Origin: Bactericera cockerelli
Taxonomy: Eukaryota; Arthropoda; Insecta; Hemiptera; Triozidae
Length of the DNA: 64,000 nt
Assembly: GCA_024516035.1 (NCBI GenBank)
Contig: CM044956.1
Location: 11,111,801 to 11,175,800 of the forward strand
Reading direction: 5' to 3'
Part shown: piece after piece, positions 44,380 through 55,462 of the stretch
Layout: each line of letters begins with the position of its first letter
Position numbering within the stretch: the stretch's first letter is position 1
Made by a program: the position numbers and the translations under genes
The notes under the pieces: generated by a model
Told to the model about the DNA's origin: nothing
Database searches by the model: none
What the model saw: only the letters and a program-made list of their open reading frames with translations

Positions 44380-44504
44380 TGATTCAACTGTGTCCTGTTG
44401 CAAAGTATGAGCGAACTGCTAGTTTTACATAAATATAATCAGACATTCTTTCTCTAGAATCAATACTTCTGGAGATATGAAGGTGGAGGGGAGAGAGAGG
44501 ACCT
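43491..44504. other. Probable 5' UTR intron sequence; no separate gene
   Basis: An A-run (about 43908-43924) and a (GT)n tract (44354-44384) are present. 'acaccctgtatataaaactc' at 44045 is a lone mariner-type end. If the BTB first exon lies upstream, this is intron. Confidence 0.4.
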
Positions 44505-44884
44505 GGGGCCTATTACATAAAGCACTTCAAACTTGATGAGTTCACACTTCAAGATTCAAATTCTGTTCCATAAAGAAACTTTACAAACTATTTTTAAAGT
44601 CATTTGTCAAGTGAACTGCCACACATTTTCTTACATTTTTACTAGTGCTTATTATTTATTTGCATAAATTAGATAAAACTGAGAGACACAAGAAAACAAA
44701 TTAAATTAACAAAAATATTTTTAAAATTTCATTTGTTAACACTTTAAGAATGGACATTTAAGTGGCAGTTCAAAGAGAAATCATAAAGTGACTTGTAAAG
44801 CTTTATGAAACAGAAATACTTTACACTTTAGCGTTTTGTAACTTGTCAAGTATGAAGTGTAAAGTATTTTATGAAATGAGCCCC
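44505..44884. mobile_element. MITE with GGGGC termini
   Basis: GGGGCCTATTACATAAAGCA on the left is matched by the complement of 'tattttatgaaatgagcccc' on the right. Inverted similarity extends about 90 bases, with 'actttac' and 'cttgtcaag' motifs. It is 380 bases with no open frame. No clear target-site duplication is seen. Confidence 0.75.
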
Positions 44885-45229
44885 TATATAAACAAATGTC
44901 TACACAAAGAGTCTCAAACAATGACATTTAATTTGGGTTGATTGTTACTTTCATGCAGTTTCATGATCATATCACAACAGGTCATTGTCATATCATTTTT
45001 TTTATGGAGTTGCACTTGAACTTTAGGTTGGTTTGATTATCAAGAATAAATTGATAATATCTCTTAGTTAACATCAAATCTGCCAACTGTTGATCAAATT
45101 TCAGCCACTGGCAACTCAGAGTTGTCTTAAAGTGAAAGTGGAGAGAATATTATCTCTTACAATTATAAATTCTATAAATTATTAGTTTGCGGGGATCAAT
45201 TCTAAGAACTGTGTGTTGACCCAAACAAA

Positions 45230-45365
45230 GTTTTTAACCATACTGAAAGACTTGTTCCATGTGGCACTCAATAGTGCTATACTAAAATTACGCTAGAACT
45301 GGGACTTAAACCACTGATCTCCCGGTTACAAGTCTGCCACCTTATCGACCAAACTTCTAAGGTCG
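45230..45365 (-). repeat. tRNA-like SINE segment, family 4
   Basis: The minus-strand head has 'ggtcgataaggtggcagact' and a B-box-like 'ggtttaagtccc'. A relative lies at 48205-48270. Confidence 0.5.
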
Positions 45366-45803
45366 GTAAATAAATTAGTATATCAGGTGAAATCTACCAC
45401 CTCTAGGTCAAAACTTTCAGTATGAAGCTTGCTGTCTAAACTGCATATTCACCCAATTCTACCCAAACGGCCTTGATAATTTTGTATGCTAATGTGATAA
45501 TCACTGAGCAACAGAAGCAAATGTTTCTACCCTCCAGCCCTCATTCTGTAGTGCATTTCTCTATTGTTTCAACTCACACGCATGTTAAGGGTCTATACCT
45601 ACGTGGTACCTGGGTGATATAATTAAAAACTACAGGCAATTCCCCTTTGTGTGAGGCAATAACAGCATACACTTAGCTCAGTGGTAAGGCACTCACTTGC
45701 TATACAGATGGTCCTGGGTTTGAATCCAAGAACCAAAAAAAATTGGGTTATATATAGTTATTGATACTTTCCTGTGTGCTCGTGTTGACTCAGTACCTAA
45801 ATG

Positions 45804-46848
45804 AATCGGTACATGCAAAAACGACATCATTCCAAAAGAGTAAACTTTTGGAAAATCAAAAAAAACTTTCCCATTCATTTTTTGACCATAAGAAAAAAAA
45901 GAAAAAATATGTAATCGTAAGGACTTACCAAAAGAAACCATTCTATATAATTTTTGGTCAGATATGTAGTGCCATTTCAAATAAATAGCTGTTCAAAGGT
46001 CGTGGAATGATGCTGTTTTTGCACATATCGAAAATATTATAAATAATAACACACGTACACTTCGAATTTTATTGTTATTTCAAACAAAAACAAAAAAATA
46101 TGAATCATAAAAATTATATGTATAAAAAGAAATCTGGTGTAAACATCACACGACTTTCCTTATCCCCGAAAAGAAGTTGAACTCCGGCACTCGTGACTCA
46201 ACGGTAACAGCTGCAAATCAATGCAAAATTCATAATCAGCACCTCAAAATCATTGGATTTGATATGTCACAATCCCCATCTAGGATGAATAATAAAAAAG
46301 TTAGTCAAAGCGGGTCCCCCCAAGATACCGGTAAATTTGGGCCGGGGTCCAAAAAGTTCAAGATATCAAAAAAATGATATGAAGAGACCCCTATTATTTT
46401 TTTAATCTAAGAAAATGTTGTTCTCTAACTTTTTTTGTATCTTTAATCAATTCATAGAAGCGGCGCTTGCGGGCAATATTTGCGGCCCTGCGGCCGCATT
46501 TTGCGGCCAATTTCAACCAAAAGTTTTGTGGTACGTTTGGTGTATAAAATTGATTTTCATACCAAATTTCAAGTCTCTAGCTCTTACCGTTCTTGAGATA
46601 TCCTGTTCACACACACACAGACAGGATACACCAATTCTACAGATTACATGCAAGAACCGCATCAATCCCGGATCTATGTCGTTCTTGCATGGAACGAAAA
46701 TTATAGAAACGTGGTTATATAGGAAGGGAGTAGCAGAATGATTTGGTTTTGATATAAAATTGTGCGTTTACCTTCCGAGATCCAAAATCTATGAAAACCC
46801 CATTTTCCAAAAAAATGTGATTGATGTCGTTTTTGCATGTACCGATTC
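45804..46848. mobile_element. Nested DNA transposon with GAATCGGTACATGC ends
   Basis: The inverted ends GAATCGGTACATGCAAAAAC and GTTTTTGCATGTACCGATTC (arms of about 27 bases) bracket 1.05 kb inside a SINE, with AAATG on both sides (45799-45803, 46849-46853; the TSD is 4 or 5 bases depending on where the TIR starts). Interior variants of 'atgtcgtttttgcatg' occur at about 46008 and 46690. It carries a copy of repeat X (46136-46625). No transposase is seen. Confidence 0.8.
46136..46625 (+). repeat. Dispersed repeat X inside the nested transposon
   Basis: 'cacacgactttccttatccc' ... 'actcaacggtaacag' ... 'aaatcattggatttgat' matches 29030-29245. 'aagtctctagctcttaccgt' near 46570 matches the complement of about 39580. 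Confidence 0.65.
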
Positions 46849-46965
46849 AAATGAGAACTATAGTGATACATTCTAACCCATCAGAGGGGACGGTTCAGGA
46901 TTAGGATGAATTGTAGCCCATACCAGAAATTCTTACCACTCTCATAATCTCCCTTACAACTGTCA

Positions 46966-47549
46966 CACTGTGATTGGTTAATTTGAACACAATAACCAAT
47001 AACCAGAACACAATTTGAGAGTGAAAAGTGTTTCTGGAGTGGGCTATAGAGATATAACTTGTGTACAATACAACACTACAAAATGCTAAATTGACAACGG
47101 AGTAACAAACCAAATTATGGCATTTTCATCAGCACACCCCATGAAAATAATTACACTACCAACCTCAGTAACTTGATTCTTAAGGAAACAGACAGAGGTT
47201 TGAGTCCCAAGTTCAGCAAAGATTTAGCAATTGTGATATTGCATCATGATTAAAACAAATTACTTACCTATAACACCACTATGTGGTCTTGAAATAATGA
47301 CTAATGGTCACTTACTTGGATAGCAGGGTGTAAGTGAAGGAGGTATTTCAAGTCACTGCTTTCAGGAATCCTAGTTGGAATTGGAAAAGTTTCATAGGTT
47401 TATAGAATCAATGGTTTCTCAACATTATGTGAAAATATTCCCAGAACTTCCTTTTTTGTTCACATATAACATGATGAAACATGTGACAGTCTGAAAAAAA
47501 GGAAATCAACAAGTTAGACTAGTTTGAGGTTGTGTCACGTGAAATGATA
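46966..47549. other. Region upstream of the BTB gene with candidate first-exon donors
   Basis: On the minus strand 'tag|gtaagta' (47268) and 'ccaa|gtaagtg' (about 47316) are good 5' splice sites that could end a non-coding first exon. No open frame is convincing. Confidence 0.3.
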
Positions 47550-47790
47550 AGGTTTCTTCTTCAAGTGCCGAGATTTATTTACCCTATTTTATTGGAAGCT
47601 GGAAACAACGGCAAGATAGAGTGGAGAAGTTATCAGTAATTTTAATTTACATTACAATTCAATTAAATTAACAATTTCTATATTTTATTTTTTCTTACTA
47701 CGTAGTACGTACTGCGGTGCGGTAGGGTGACTATCCCGCTCTCGAGTCTCGATTTCGATTATCGATACATCGATAGAATCAATGTTGCCA
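47550..47790. promoter_or_regulatory. Candidate divergent promoter with paired ATCGAT motifs
   Basis: 'attatcgatacatcgatag' (47758-47776) carries two ATCGAT cores, like the insect DRE element TATCGATA bound by DREF. The region is locally less AT-rich and lies between possible minus-strand first-exon donors and a plus-strand ATG at about 47793. The function is inferred. Confidence 0.3.
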
Positions 47791-47792
47791 GA

Positions 47793-48030
47793 TGATGGGT
47801 AATATTTATTTCGGCGTAAAAAGTCCGTGTAGGAACTTCCCTATACGGAGTATGCTGGAACAGATTCCCACAGCAACTTGAAGAGTTTAATGAAAGACAG
47901 CGTGATGGAGAGAAATTGCAAACCAATTTCAGGATTGATCCGATTGATAACAACGAAGAAGGATCTCCTCCAGAATGTACAATTGTACATTGTACCTATA
48001 GAAAAAAAACAGGTAGGAGGTAGAGGTAAG
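47793..48030 (+). pseudogene. Exon-like coding remnant, unidentified
   Basis: An ATG-led frame from about 47793 (MMGNIYFGVKSPCRNFPIRS...) stops near 47880. An overlapping frame continues with a natural-looking acidic sequence (FPQQLEEFNERQRDGEKLQT, then FRIDPIDNNEEGSPPECTIV). It ends near possible donors 'acag|gtagga' and 'agag|gtaagt'. This could be a first exon with a frameshift or splice I cannot resolve, or a decayed gene. The family is not recognised. Confidence 0.3.
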
Positions 48031-48204
48031 TTGATTACCAATTTTTGTGAGACCATAATTTATTAGAATAATCGTCAAATAGGCTGTTCCTCCCTCACTC
48101 TGAGATTTTCAGCAGTCATAATTTAAAAAGTTATGATAGGCATTTGTATCAATCGTTTTCGTGATATCACATCTACTGAAAATTGAGCGCTTTCCTAAAT
48201 CCAC

Positions 48205-48270
48205 GCTGAAACCGGGACTTGAACCACCGACCTCCAGGTTACAAGTCCGCCACCTTATCGATGAATCTTT
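48205..48270 (-). repeat. tRNA-like SINE segment, family 4
   Basis: Minus-strand 'gataaggtggcggacttgta' plus 'ggttcaagtccc' parallels the copy at 45306-45362. Confidence 0.5.
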
Positions 48271-49084
48271 ATAGGTATCTTTAATTATTTAATCAGTCAT
48301 TATTTAAATTTACAAGTCTTATATTGCCTCATTTTAACTTGGACTAAAAAATTTTTAACTAGCATTAATACTGACTAGGATAAGGATGACTAAACTTTAT
48401 TTTAACTGGACTAATACCTACTGGCCGACTAGGACTAGAGAGAAACAATTAAAATTTATTATTTTAACGGACTGCTACAAAATTGTAGTTGCCTTTCGGA
48501 CACAGCATTACAATCAATCAGGGACATTGTATTCATAGATTTTTTTTCTTTCTTCTATCTGATGAGGTTTATTCTTTCTGGTATTCTTTAGGTTTATTCT
48601 TTATTCTTTCGAGTTCAACTTTGGTTTGAATATAAATGTTTTTGTATGATGTGAAGTGTATCTTTCATAACTGTTAGACAGAGTTCTTCGAGTCTTCGCC
48701 TTTGTATATTATTGGTTATGAAAAATTGTTTTAGGTGCGGTGATGCTGTTCCTCGCACGCCAAACCACAATCCAGACACGATCCAGTGTTCAATTCCGTA
48801 CTTTTCACGGAAATAGGGAATTGTGGGAACATAGATGGATCTCTTTTCTTCGTTTATGTCAATATCTTGAGACTCATTGTTAGTTTCCCATCGAAGGGTC
48901 GGGTCTAAAATCATGCCACGGTTTTTCTGTCTGTCTAGGGCAACAATATCAGCTCTACGATTTTGTTTACTTCCGTCCTCCGTTTGTTGAACTCGAATTT
49001 TGTTTACTTAGGTTCCATTATTCCAGTTGTAAGACGAATTACTGACCAATACGTATTATACCTATTATGGATGGGGTCAAAATC
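48271..49084. other. No gene seen
   Basis: The minus-strand frame at 48615-48914 (99 codons) has moderately natural composition (IPYFREKYGIEHWIVSGLWF) and could be a decayed transposon-derived fragment. No family is assigned. Confidence 0.35.
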
Positions 49085-49099
49085 CCAAATTACTTGTCA

Positions 49100-49172
49100 T
49101 GTCCCGGTTCGGTTTCGAACCCGCGACTTCTGTATTACCAGACGGACGCCTTGACCACTGAGCTAACGGAAC
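49100..49172 (-). repeat. tRNA-like element (SINE head or tRNA pseudogene)
   Basis: On the minus strand, GTTCCGT pairs imperfectly with CCGGGAC, with A box TAGCTCAGTGGTCAAGG and B box GGTTCGAAACC. The anticodon loop is short (GTAATA within a 4-bp stem). This is not a confident functional tRNA. Confidence 0.5.
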
Positions 49173-49286
49173 AGACAGTCATAACCTATATTATTTTGAA
49201 CTTTCCCTTTCTAAGTTATGAAATTGTATAAGAAGCCGAAAAGCGGAACTTAGGTTTGGTTAATTTATTAAATATATAGGTAGATA

Positions 49287-49725
49287 CAGGGTGGTCCAGA
49301 AAGTTTGCACCAAAATGATAGGGGTAATAAAAGAGACCATTTCCAACAAAAATATTCCCGGACATTTTCCTTTATTTTTTGTCGTTTTCAAAATGGCGGC
49401 CAAAACGTGTGTTTTTCAAATATGTGCGTTCAGAACGTTGACAGCCTAAATGAGCATGATCATTAAAACATTGAACGGGTTAATTTAACTTATTTTAATT
49501 AAAATTTTATTTTTAATTCAAAAATGCAATCCGTTTTTTCTAGGTGGTACAGAAAAAATAAAAAAATCAAAAGCCAACCAAAGTCGGAATATTTGAAAAA
49601 CACACGTTTTGGCCGCCATTTTGAAAACGACAAAAAATAAAGGAAAATGTCCGGGAATATTTTTGTTGGAAATGGTCTCTTTTATTACCCCTATCATTTT
49701 GGTGGAAACATTCTGGACCACCCTG
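49287..49725. mobile_element. Mariner-type MITE, TA-flanked
   Basis: CAGGGTGGTCCAGAAAGTTT on the left and its near complement on the right, flanked by TA (49285-49286, 49726-49727). Arms of about 140 bases share 'aaatggcggccaaaacgtgt'. No transposase is present. Confidence 0.9.
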
Positions 49726-49727
49726 TA

Positions 49728-50980
49728 TACGTAGCTACAACTCGTATTATACGGATCTTTAGTCCGATAACAGGGTTGCCAAGTTTACGGTTTCCGTTTA
49801 AACGCGTGACGCTGACGGTTAACTATCTAAAGATTCTAAAGGGTGCATTCAAAGTTTTGACAACTCAAGACAGTAATATTGCTATTTGATAGGAAGGTAA
49901 ATAATTATTGGTTACTAGACAAGCACTTTATACCTAATACAGTCAAACCTGGGTAAAAGAGAACTCTCCCTAGAGTTCTCTTTTTTACCCAGGTTATAAC
50001 CAGGTTTCTCAAGAGTTTTCCCTTATAGAGAGGTAAATTTGAACTGGATATCGTTCTCTCATAGAAGGTATCCAGTGAAACAGAAACACGAAAATTACTC
50101 CGCATTTCAACTGCCCAAATCACTCCGCAAAAAAACTTTGGAGGAGTGTTTCAGGAATAGAAATTGGATTTACGGAGTGAAAAGTGCGGAGTGCGGAGCG
50201 ACTTCGCGCTTTCAGGGACAGGGCCCAGGTGTCTCTTATATCCAGATTTGACTGTACCTACCTATAAAATTATTATTCTTATTGTTACAATATTCTTAAT
50301 CGTATTTCACATTATAAAAATAAGGTAAGTTATAGGTAAGTACCTACCTATTAAACATGAGTGAGGGTGCTTTCCAAAATTTATTTACACTTTATTAATA
50401 GGACACACATAATACAACACAAATAATTACAAATTAAAATACAATATAATAGAAGAAAAAAAAATATATAAAAAATAAATATAGTGCTTTCCTAAAAGAA
50501 CCCTCGTATTCGAATATTTCCAAGTAATTATAACGTGAAAACTTTGAAAGCCGATTTCACTCCCTCAAATAATCATCGCATGATGAAATCTACATTTCGT
50601 GAAATCTAAATTAGAACCTAGGTAGTAATGTGAGTTTTACTAATGAGAGGCAGGTACTAGGCTGGAAATTGAAAACATTATTTTTTTATGTGAAGCGCTC
50701 TCAAAATATAACTGACAGTGCTCAAAGGGACAGATAAATTACTTACGTTTATAAAGATAGATCCCTGTTTAAATAAATTTTTATCATCATTTAAGATACC
50801 ACTTTATTTTAAATAAATATATGTATCAAGGCGGGGATTCGTTCAAGACTACCTACTTTGTGATTAAGGCATAATTATTTTTGCTTTTAATGAGGACAGT
50901 CAATGAGGATGGACAGAAAATATTTTGCTGTGAGTGTGTAATCCCAGACAGCACAGTCAACTGGATGTATACCATACTGT
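49728..50980. other. Unassigned DNA
   Basis: 'aacagggttgccaag' near 49771 resembles a hAT-like CAGGGTTGC terminus, but no partner is seen. Imperfect inverted 'gagaactctccctagagttctc' lies near 49959. No gene is seen. Confidence 0.35.
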
Positions 50981-50984
50981 TAGG

Positions 50985-51135
50985 TGGAAAAAGTCTACTT
51001 GCCCACCTGGAAATCAACTGGAGATTTCCACCTTCCACCTGACCTCCACCTGGAAATCAACTGGAAATGAACTGGAAAGTAACCCAACTTTTAACTGGAA
51101 GTCAGTTGCCCAAAGTCAACTGGATTTGTTCCACT
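50985..51135. repeat. CCAGTT/AACTGG-rich repeat
   Basis: 'cacctggaaatcaactgga' recurs (about 51005 and 51050), with further 'aactggaaa' and 'caactgg' copies. A self-complementary AACTGG/CCAGTT arrangement is present. Confidence 0.6.
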
Positions 51136-51239
51136 TATTTCCAGCTACTTGTAGCGCTCTCTAGTGGATGGGTAGTAACTCACTACCACAATGTTGACAT
51201 ACCTATTTACCTATACTGTACATTATACTACATAATAAT

Positions 51240-51292
51240 CAAATGCTACGCTCTTGGTTTTGAGGTCATGGGTTCGAATCCCATTATATGCA
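51240..51292 (+). repeat. tRNA-like 3' half (SINE fragment)
   Basis: 'aggtcatgggttcgaatccc' is a strong B box with a paired T arm. The 5' half is not tRNA-like. Confidence 0.4.
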
Positions 51293-51865
51293 TTTTTTTT
51301 TTTCAAAAAAAAAAATAATAATAGTAATAAAAATACTAGAAACAAATGTATATTAGGCATAAATTCAATTTCAGTTATTTAATTTAGAGGCCATACATTC
51401 AAATCTCATGAAGAATATTTTTTTTGTATAAAAATAAAGTAATAAATTTTAAATAGGTTTTTTTAACACATACCCACACACAAATTTGGGTATAATTTTT
51501 TTTATAGAAATTTGGAAAGAAAAAGAAAATAACTAATCTGTTTTAAACAACACAATTCAAATAAGACTCGTTAACATGATTATATTTTACAATAAGAGTG
51601 TTTATTATTAAAAAATTGTCCCAAAAGTGTAAAATGCACTATCAAATTTCCACCATGTCACAAGACCTTGTACCAATGTATCACAATTATTTCCTAAGTA
51701 GGTATAATCTCTATATATAAAACTCAAAGTTGTGCATGTCTGGCTGACTATGTCCTCTTGGGGTTACAATACCAAACGGTACTCTCACTGAGAGTTCACC
51801 CCCCTAAGCCACCTTCAACATACTAGAAAATTATCAAAATTAAAATATCTAATACAATTTTCAAG

Positions 51866-52070
51866 TGCACTGGTAATCAAGTGGTTAACGCGCTAGTCAG
51901 ATAATCAACCTAGCTTAGGGTTCCGTTGTTTCAAATTTTTCCTCATTATGGTTGTGACCACTAATAATAAGACTCTGAGGGTTAGGTTAGTAGAAAATGC
52001 TTTGAGCATAACCTTTAACCTTACCTGGTGGTTACCTTCCAATTAAAAGTGTTATTATTATTTTTATTGG
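51866..52070 (+). repeat. tRNA-derived SINE, family 3
   Basis: The head is 'gtgcactggtaatcaagtgg', with 'gactctgagggttaggttag', 'atgctttgagcat' and an ATT-rich tail near 52045-52065. Confidence 0.78.
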
Positions 52071-52148
52071 GACACCGGCCATGAGAAAAAACCTTAATGG
52101 TGACAAAATGCCAGGTTTTAGCTAGTATAGAAATAAAATAATGATATC

Positions 52149-52248
52149 NNNNNNNNNNNNNNNNNNNNNNNNNNNNNNNNNNNNNNNNNNNNNNNNNNNN
52201 NNNNNNNNNNNNNNNNNNNNNNNNNNNNNNNNNNNNNNNNNNNNNNNN
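52149..52248. other. Assembly gap (100 N)
   Basis: Exactly 100 undetermined bases, the usual placeholder for a gap of unknown size. The frame crossing it is meaningless. Confidence 0.99.
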
Positions 52249-53367
52249 GGGCGTTCGTTCTTTTAGACCTTCCAGTGGTATATAAAAGGTAATTTTAATG
52301 TACATAATTTTCCAAACCCGATTTAATAGTTTTAATTTTGATGGCCGGTAAATAATAACCCGTTGATAGGTTGATACAACCACGTATTTTTAATTAAATT
52401 ATTTTTAACGATGGCGAAAACCATCAAAAATGGTAAATGTAAAAGGACTTTTATGTGGCGTTGAATAAAAATGAGGGTTACCTATATACTGTAAATATAA
52501 TATAATACATTATATTATATTTTATATAATTTTTACTATCGTACGTATGATCAAAAACAATACCTATAATGTACGTTCATTTGGGTACATGTATTATCAA
52601 TGACAGTTTAATAATAAAATAAATAATAAATGTGCCAATATACAACATAATTATGTATAATATGTATATTGTATATGTATGTATTATGAAATAGCAATCA
52701 TTTTGATATTATATACCTATACATAAAAAAAATGCTCGAGGAAACGACAAGATTCATGTATTTTGAAAACGAACATTTTTCCCTTTCATTTTTTAAATAA
52801 AATTGATTCAGCAAAATTTGTATAAAAATGAGATTGCAAGCATAAATTTTAAATTCCTGATATTGAATACCCAAAGAATCGGGTTGTGTAACGACTTTCT
52901 TTATCAGTGATTTTTTCTGATGAAAAATCTAATATTTTTACTTTCCATTACTACGTATAAGGTGTTGCATTTTCTTATTTACCTCACAAAAACCAATAAA
53001 GTAAATGAGTTTGTTGTGACGTAATGGAAAACGCCATTTCTCTTGTGTAGGCACTAGCAGTCTGAAAGCTGGGAAATGTCTCAGCACAATCATTTTCCTG
53101 CGATCGTATTTGTTGTGAACGTATGCACATCTTGGGAAACTTTTGTCAGCTTGTTGATACCTAACCAGGTACGGGAAAAAACTCAGTTAGTGAAAGAAGT
53201 GCTTTCACTTCTTTCACTAACTATTTATCTTTATTTTTATTAAATTTGTACCACGTCATTCTTTTGTAAATTTACTTTTTAATGCTACGACTTGTGAACG
53301 TTCATATAAAAAAGCACGGAAACATATAAACTTAGGTAGGAACTCAAATTACTCTCTTAATAATAAT
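52249..53367. other. No gene seen; AT-rich
   Basis: It is rich in 'tatat' and 'taataa' stretches (52490-52720). 'acgactttctttatcagtga' at 52891 may be a fragment of repeat X. Confidence 0.35.
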
Positions 53368-53543
53368 ACTCTTTAGTGGAAGGTAACCACCAGACGAGGT
53401 TAATGCTCAAAACATTTTCTACCACCTAACCCTCTGAGTCTTAATATTATGTGGTCACAAACACAAATTAATAAGGAAAAATTCATGCACTAGGTGGGAT
53501 TCGAACCAACGGATATCTACGCTACCTTGACTACCAGTGCACG
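53368..53543 (-). repeat. tRNA-derived SINE, family 3, shortened
   Basis: The body 'aggtaaccaccagacgaggt' ... 'gggattcgaaccaacggat' is present on the minus strand. The head lacks part of the A-box side. Confidence 0.75.
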
Positions 53544-53693
53544 GTACCTCTTGGAAAGATAGAAAGTATAAACTATTGGACAATAAGACGTCCAAGAAGT
53601 TTTTCCATGCTTTAGTTAGTATTTTCTCTGTTTGGTTAAGTACTTACTTGGTTCAGCAATTAAATTTTAAAGTGATTGTAAATTACTTTTTTA

Positions 53694-53792
53694 TTAAACA
53701 TAATGGATCAAGTTTTATTTACATATAATTAATAGAACAAAACTTTTGATCAAGGGCGGTGCTAATCCCAACGGCATTCTCTTCCTTATTGT
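53694..53792 (-). repeat. LINE 3' end fragment
   Basis: The minus strand 'gaagagaatgccgttgggat' ... 'gcaccgcccttgatcaaaag' ... 'aaataaaacttgatc' matches 41098-41215. Confidence 0.6.
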
Positions 53793-53937
53793 TATTAAAC
53801 ATATTGGATCAATATGTTTAATTTGTGTATTTAATTATTGTATTCTGTGATCTTCTTGACTCCTTGGTATTCGAGATAATATGTTGCTCCTTGATACTTG
53901 AGAAAACTTTTCGTTCACTTTCTAACCACCTTAATAT

Positions 53938-54172
53938 TTCCAGCACACCCTGCAATCTCCTTGATACTCTGGAAATTTCCATTGCACCCTGTAACCTCCT
54001 TGATACTCCGGAAATTTTCATTGCACCTTCTAACCTCCTTGATACTCCGGAAATTTCCGTTGCACCCTGTAACCTCCTTGATACTCCGGAAATTTCCATT
54101 GCACCCTGTAACCTCCTTGATACTTCGGAAATTTCCATTGCACCCTGTAACCTCCTTGATACTCGAGACATG
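53938..54172. repeat. 39-bp minisatellite, about six copies
   Basis: The unit 'attgcaccctgtaacctcct' plus 'tgatactccggaaatttcc' repeats. Because 39 is divisible by three, it opens frames on both strands that are not taken as genes. Confidence 0.92.
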
Positions 54173-54497
54173 CTCTGCCCAAATGAAGAGCTCTCCATGC
54201 TATCAGCTAATCCTGTACCATGACATAGGGGGGTGGGGTAGGGGTGCTTCTCGCTACGTAATTAGCATTGAGTGAGTGGTTTTCTGCTGTCTGGAGGGGT
54301 TTTGATAGCAAGACGTGCTTGGCGAAACTGAATTCCAACCACGTAAGACCTTAGCATGTAATCACCGGGTTTGCAATGTATGGCGTAGTCATGTGCACTC
54401 GCTGCTTGTTTTGAGTATTCAGCAAAGTCATGATACATCATTTTAATTAAATTCATTTTAGCAACTCAATTTTTAGAAACTCATTGTTTTATAACTA
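54173..54497. other. Unassigned sequence
   Basis: No gene or clear repeat is seen. Confidence 0.35.
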
Positions 54498-54716
54498 TGT
54501 GTACTAGTCGTCAACTGGTTAACGCGCTAGTCTGGTAATCCAGATAGCGTAGGGATCCGTTGGTTCGAATACCACCCATTGCATATTTTTTAAATAATTA
54601 ATTTGATGTTGTGACCACATAATAATAAGACCCTGAGGGTTAAGAAGGAGAAAATGCTTTGAGCATTAACCTCGCTCTATGGTTACCTTCCACTAAAGAG
54701 TGATATTATTATTATT
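54498..54716 (+). repeat. tRNA-derived SINE, family 3, full length
   Basis: The head is 'gtgtactagtcgtcaactgg', the B box is 'ggttcgaatacc', the body is 'gaccctgagggttaagaagg' and the tail is (ATT)n. Confidence 0.82.
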
Positions 54717-55257
54717 AATTTTACATAAACACCACACAATAACAATAACACTGCTAGACCGTTACGCCACGGAGGCAGGCAATTACGCCAATTACCTACT
54801 CTACCTATTTTAAAGTCACTGAAATTTTCTTTAGTTTTCATTTCTGCACCGAGGTCTTCCGAGAAAATACTCCGAATCACTCTGAAAGTCTACACTAAGC
54901 TCAGCACTCGTAAGGTATTAGTTGGAATCAGCAGTGCAGACTCATTATTTCTTCATCTTAAGTACCTCAATCAGCACAAGTTTGTACCTATGTTGTATCC
55001 CTCTTGAACATTTCTCCACGTGCCTCGGTGGGCTAATGCGAGTTTCATGTTGAATTAATAATGCGTCAGCAGAATCTAGACACAAGAAGGAAATCAATGT
55101 AGCCGACAAAAGTTTGACTGTGCCCGGTGCCTAAGTTTAGTTTGTATTGAGGAGGACTTGTGACTTTACAGAATATATTATTAATAAGAATAGTTACGAC
55201 TCTCCAAAATATAGGTACTGTATAGGTCAAATCCAGAACACTACGAATGACGAGCGG
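54717..55257. other. No gene seen
   Basis: The sequence is unassigned and no coding signature is present. Confidence 0.35.
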
Positions 55258-55462
55258 ATAATAATAACACCCATTAGTGGAAGGTAACCACCAGGCGAGG
55301 TTAATGCTCAAAGCATTTTGTACCATCTAACCCTCAGAGTCTTATTATATGGTCACAAACTCAAATTAATGAGGAAAAATTCATGCACTGGGTGGGATTC
55401 GAACCAACGAATCCCTACGCTACCTGGATATCGCGTGAACCACTTGACTATCAGTGCACAAT
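55258..55462 (-). repeat. tRNA-derived SINE, family 3
   Basis: The minus strand has the head 'gtgcactgatagtcaagtgg', B box 'ggttcgaatccc' and the 'ccactaatgggtgttattat' end. Confidence 0.8.

Larger units (their letters stand above)
45666..46965 (+). repeat. tRNA-derived SINE, family 1, split by a transposon
   Basis: The head starts 'cacttagctcagtggtaagg' and runs to 'cagtacctaaatg' at 45803. The diverged remainder resumes at 46849 ('aaatgagaactatagtgata', 'cccatcagaggggacgg') and matches the body order of other family 1 copies. Confidence 0.75.

Noticed and set aside
49100..49172. Functional tRNA gene on the minus strand
   Set aside because: There is a mismatch in the acceptor stem and an abnormal anticodon loop.
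52021..52383. 120-codon frame
   Set aside because: It runs through 100 undetermined bases.
53818..54275. Small repeat proteins on both strands
   Set aside because: They arise from a 39-bp minisatellite that is open on both strands.
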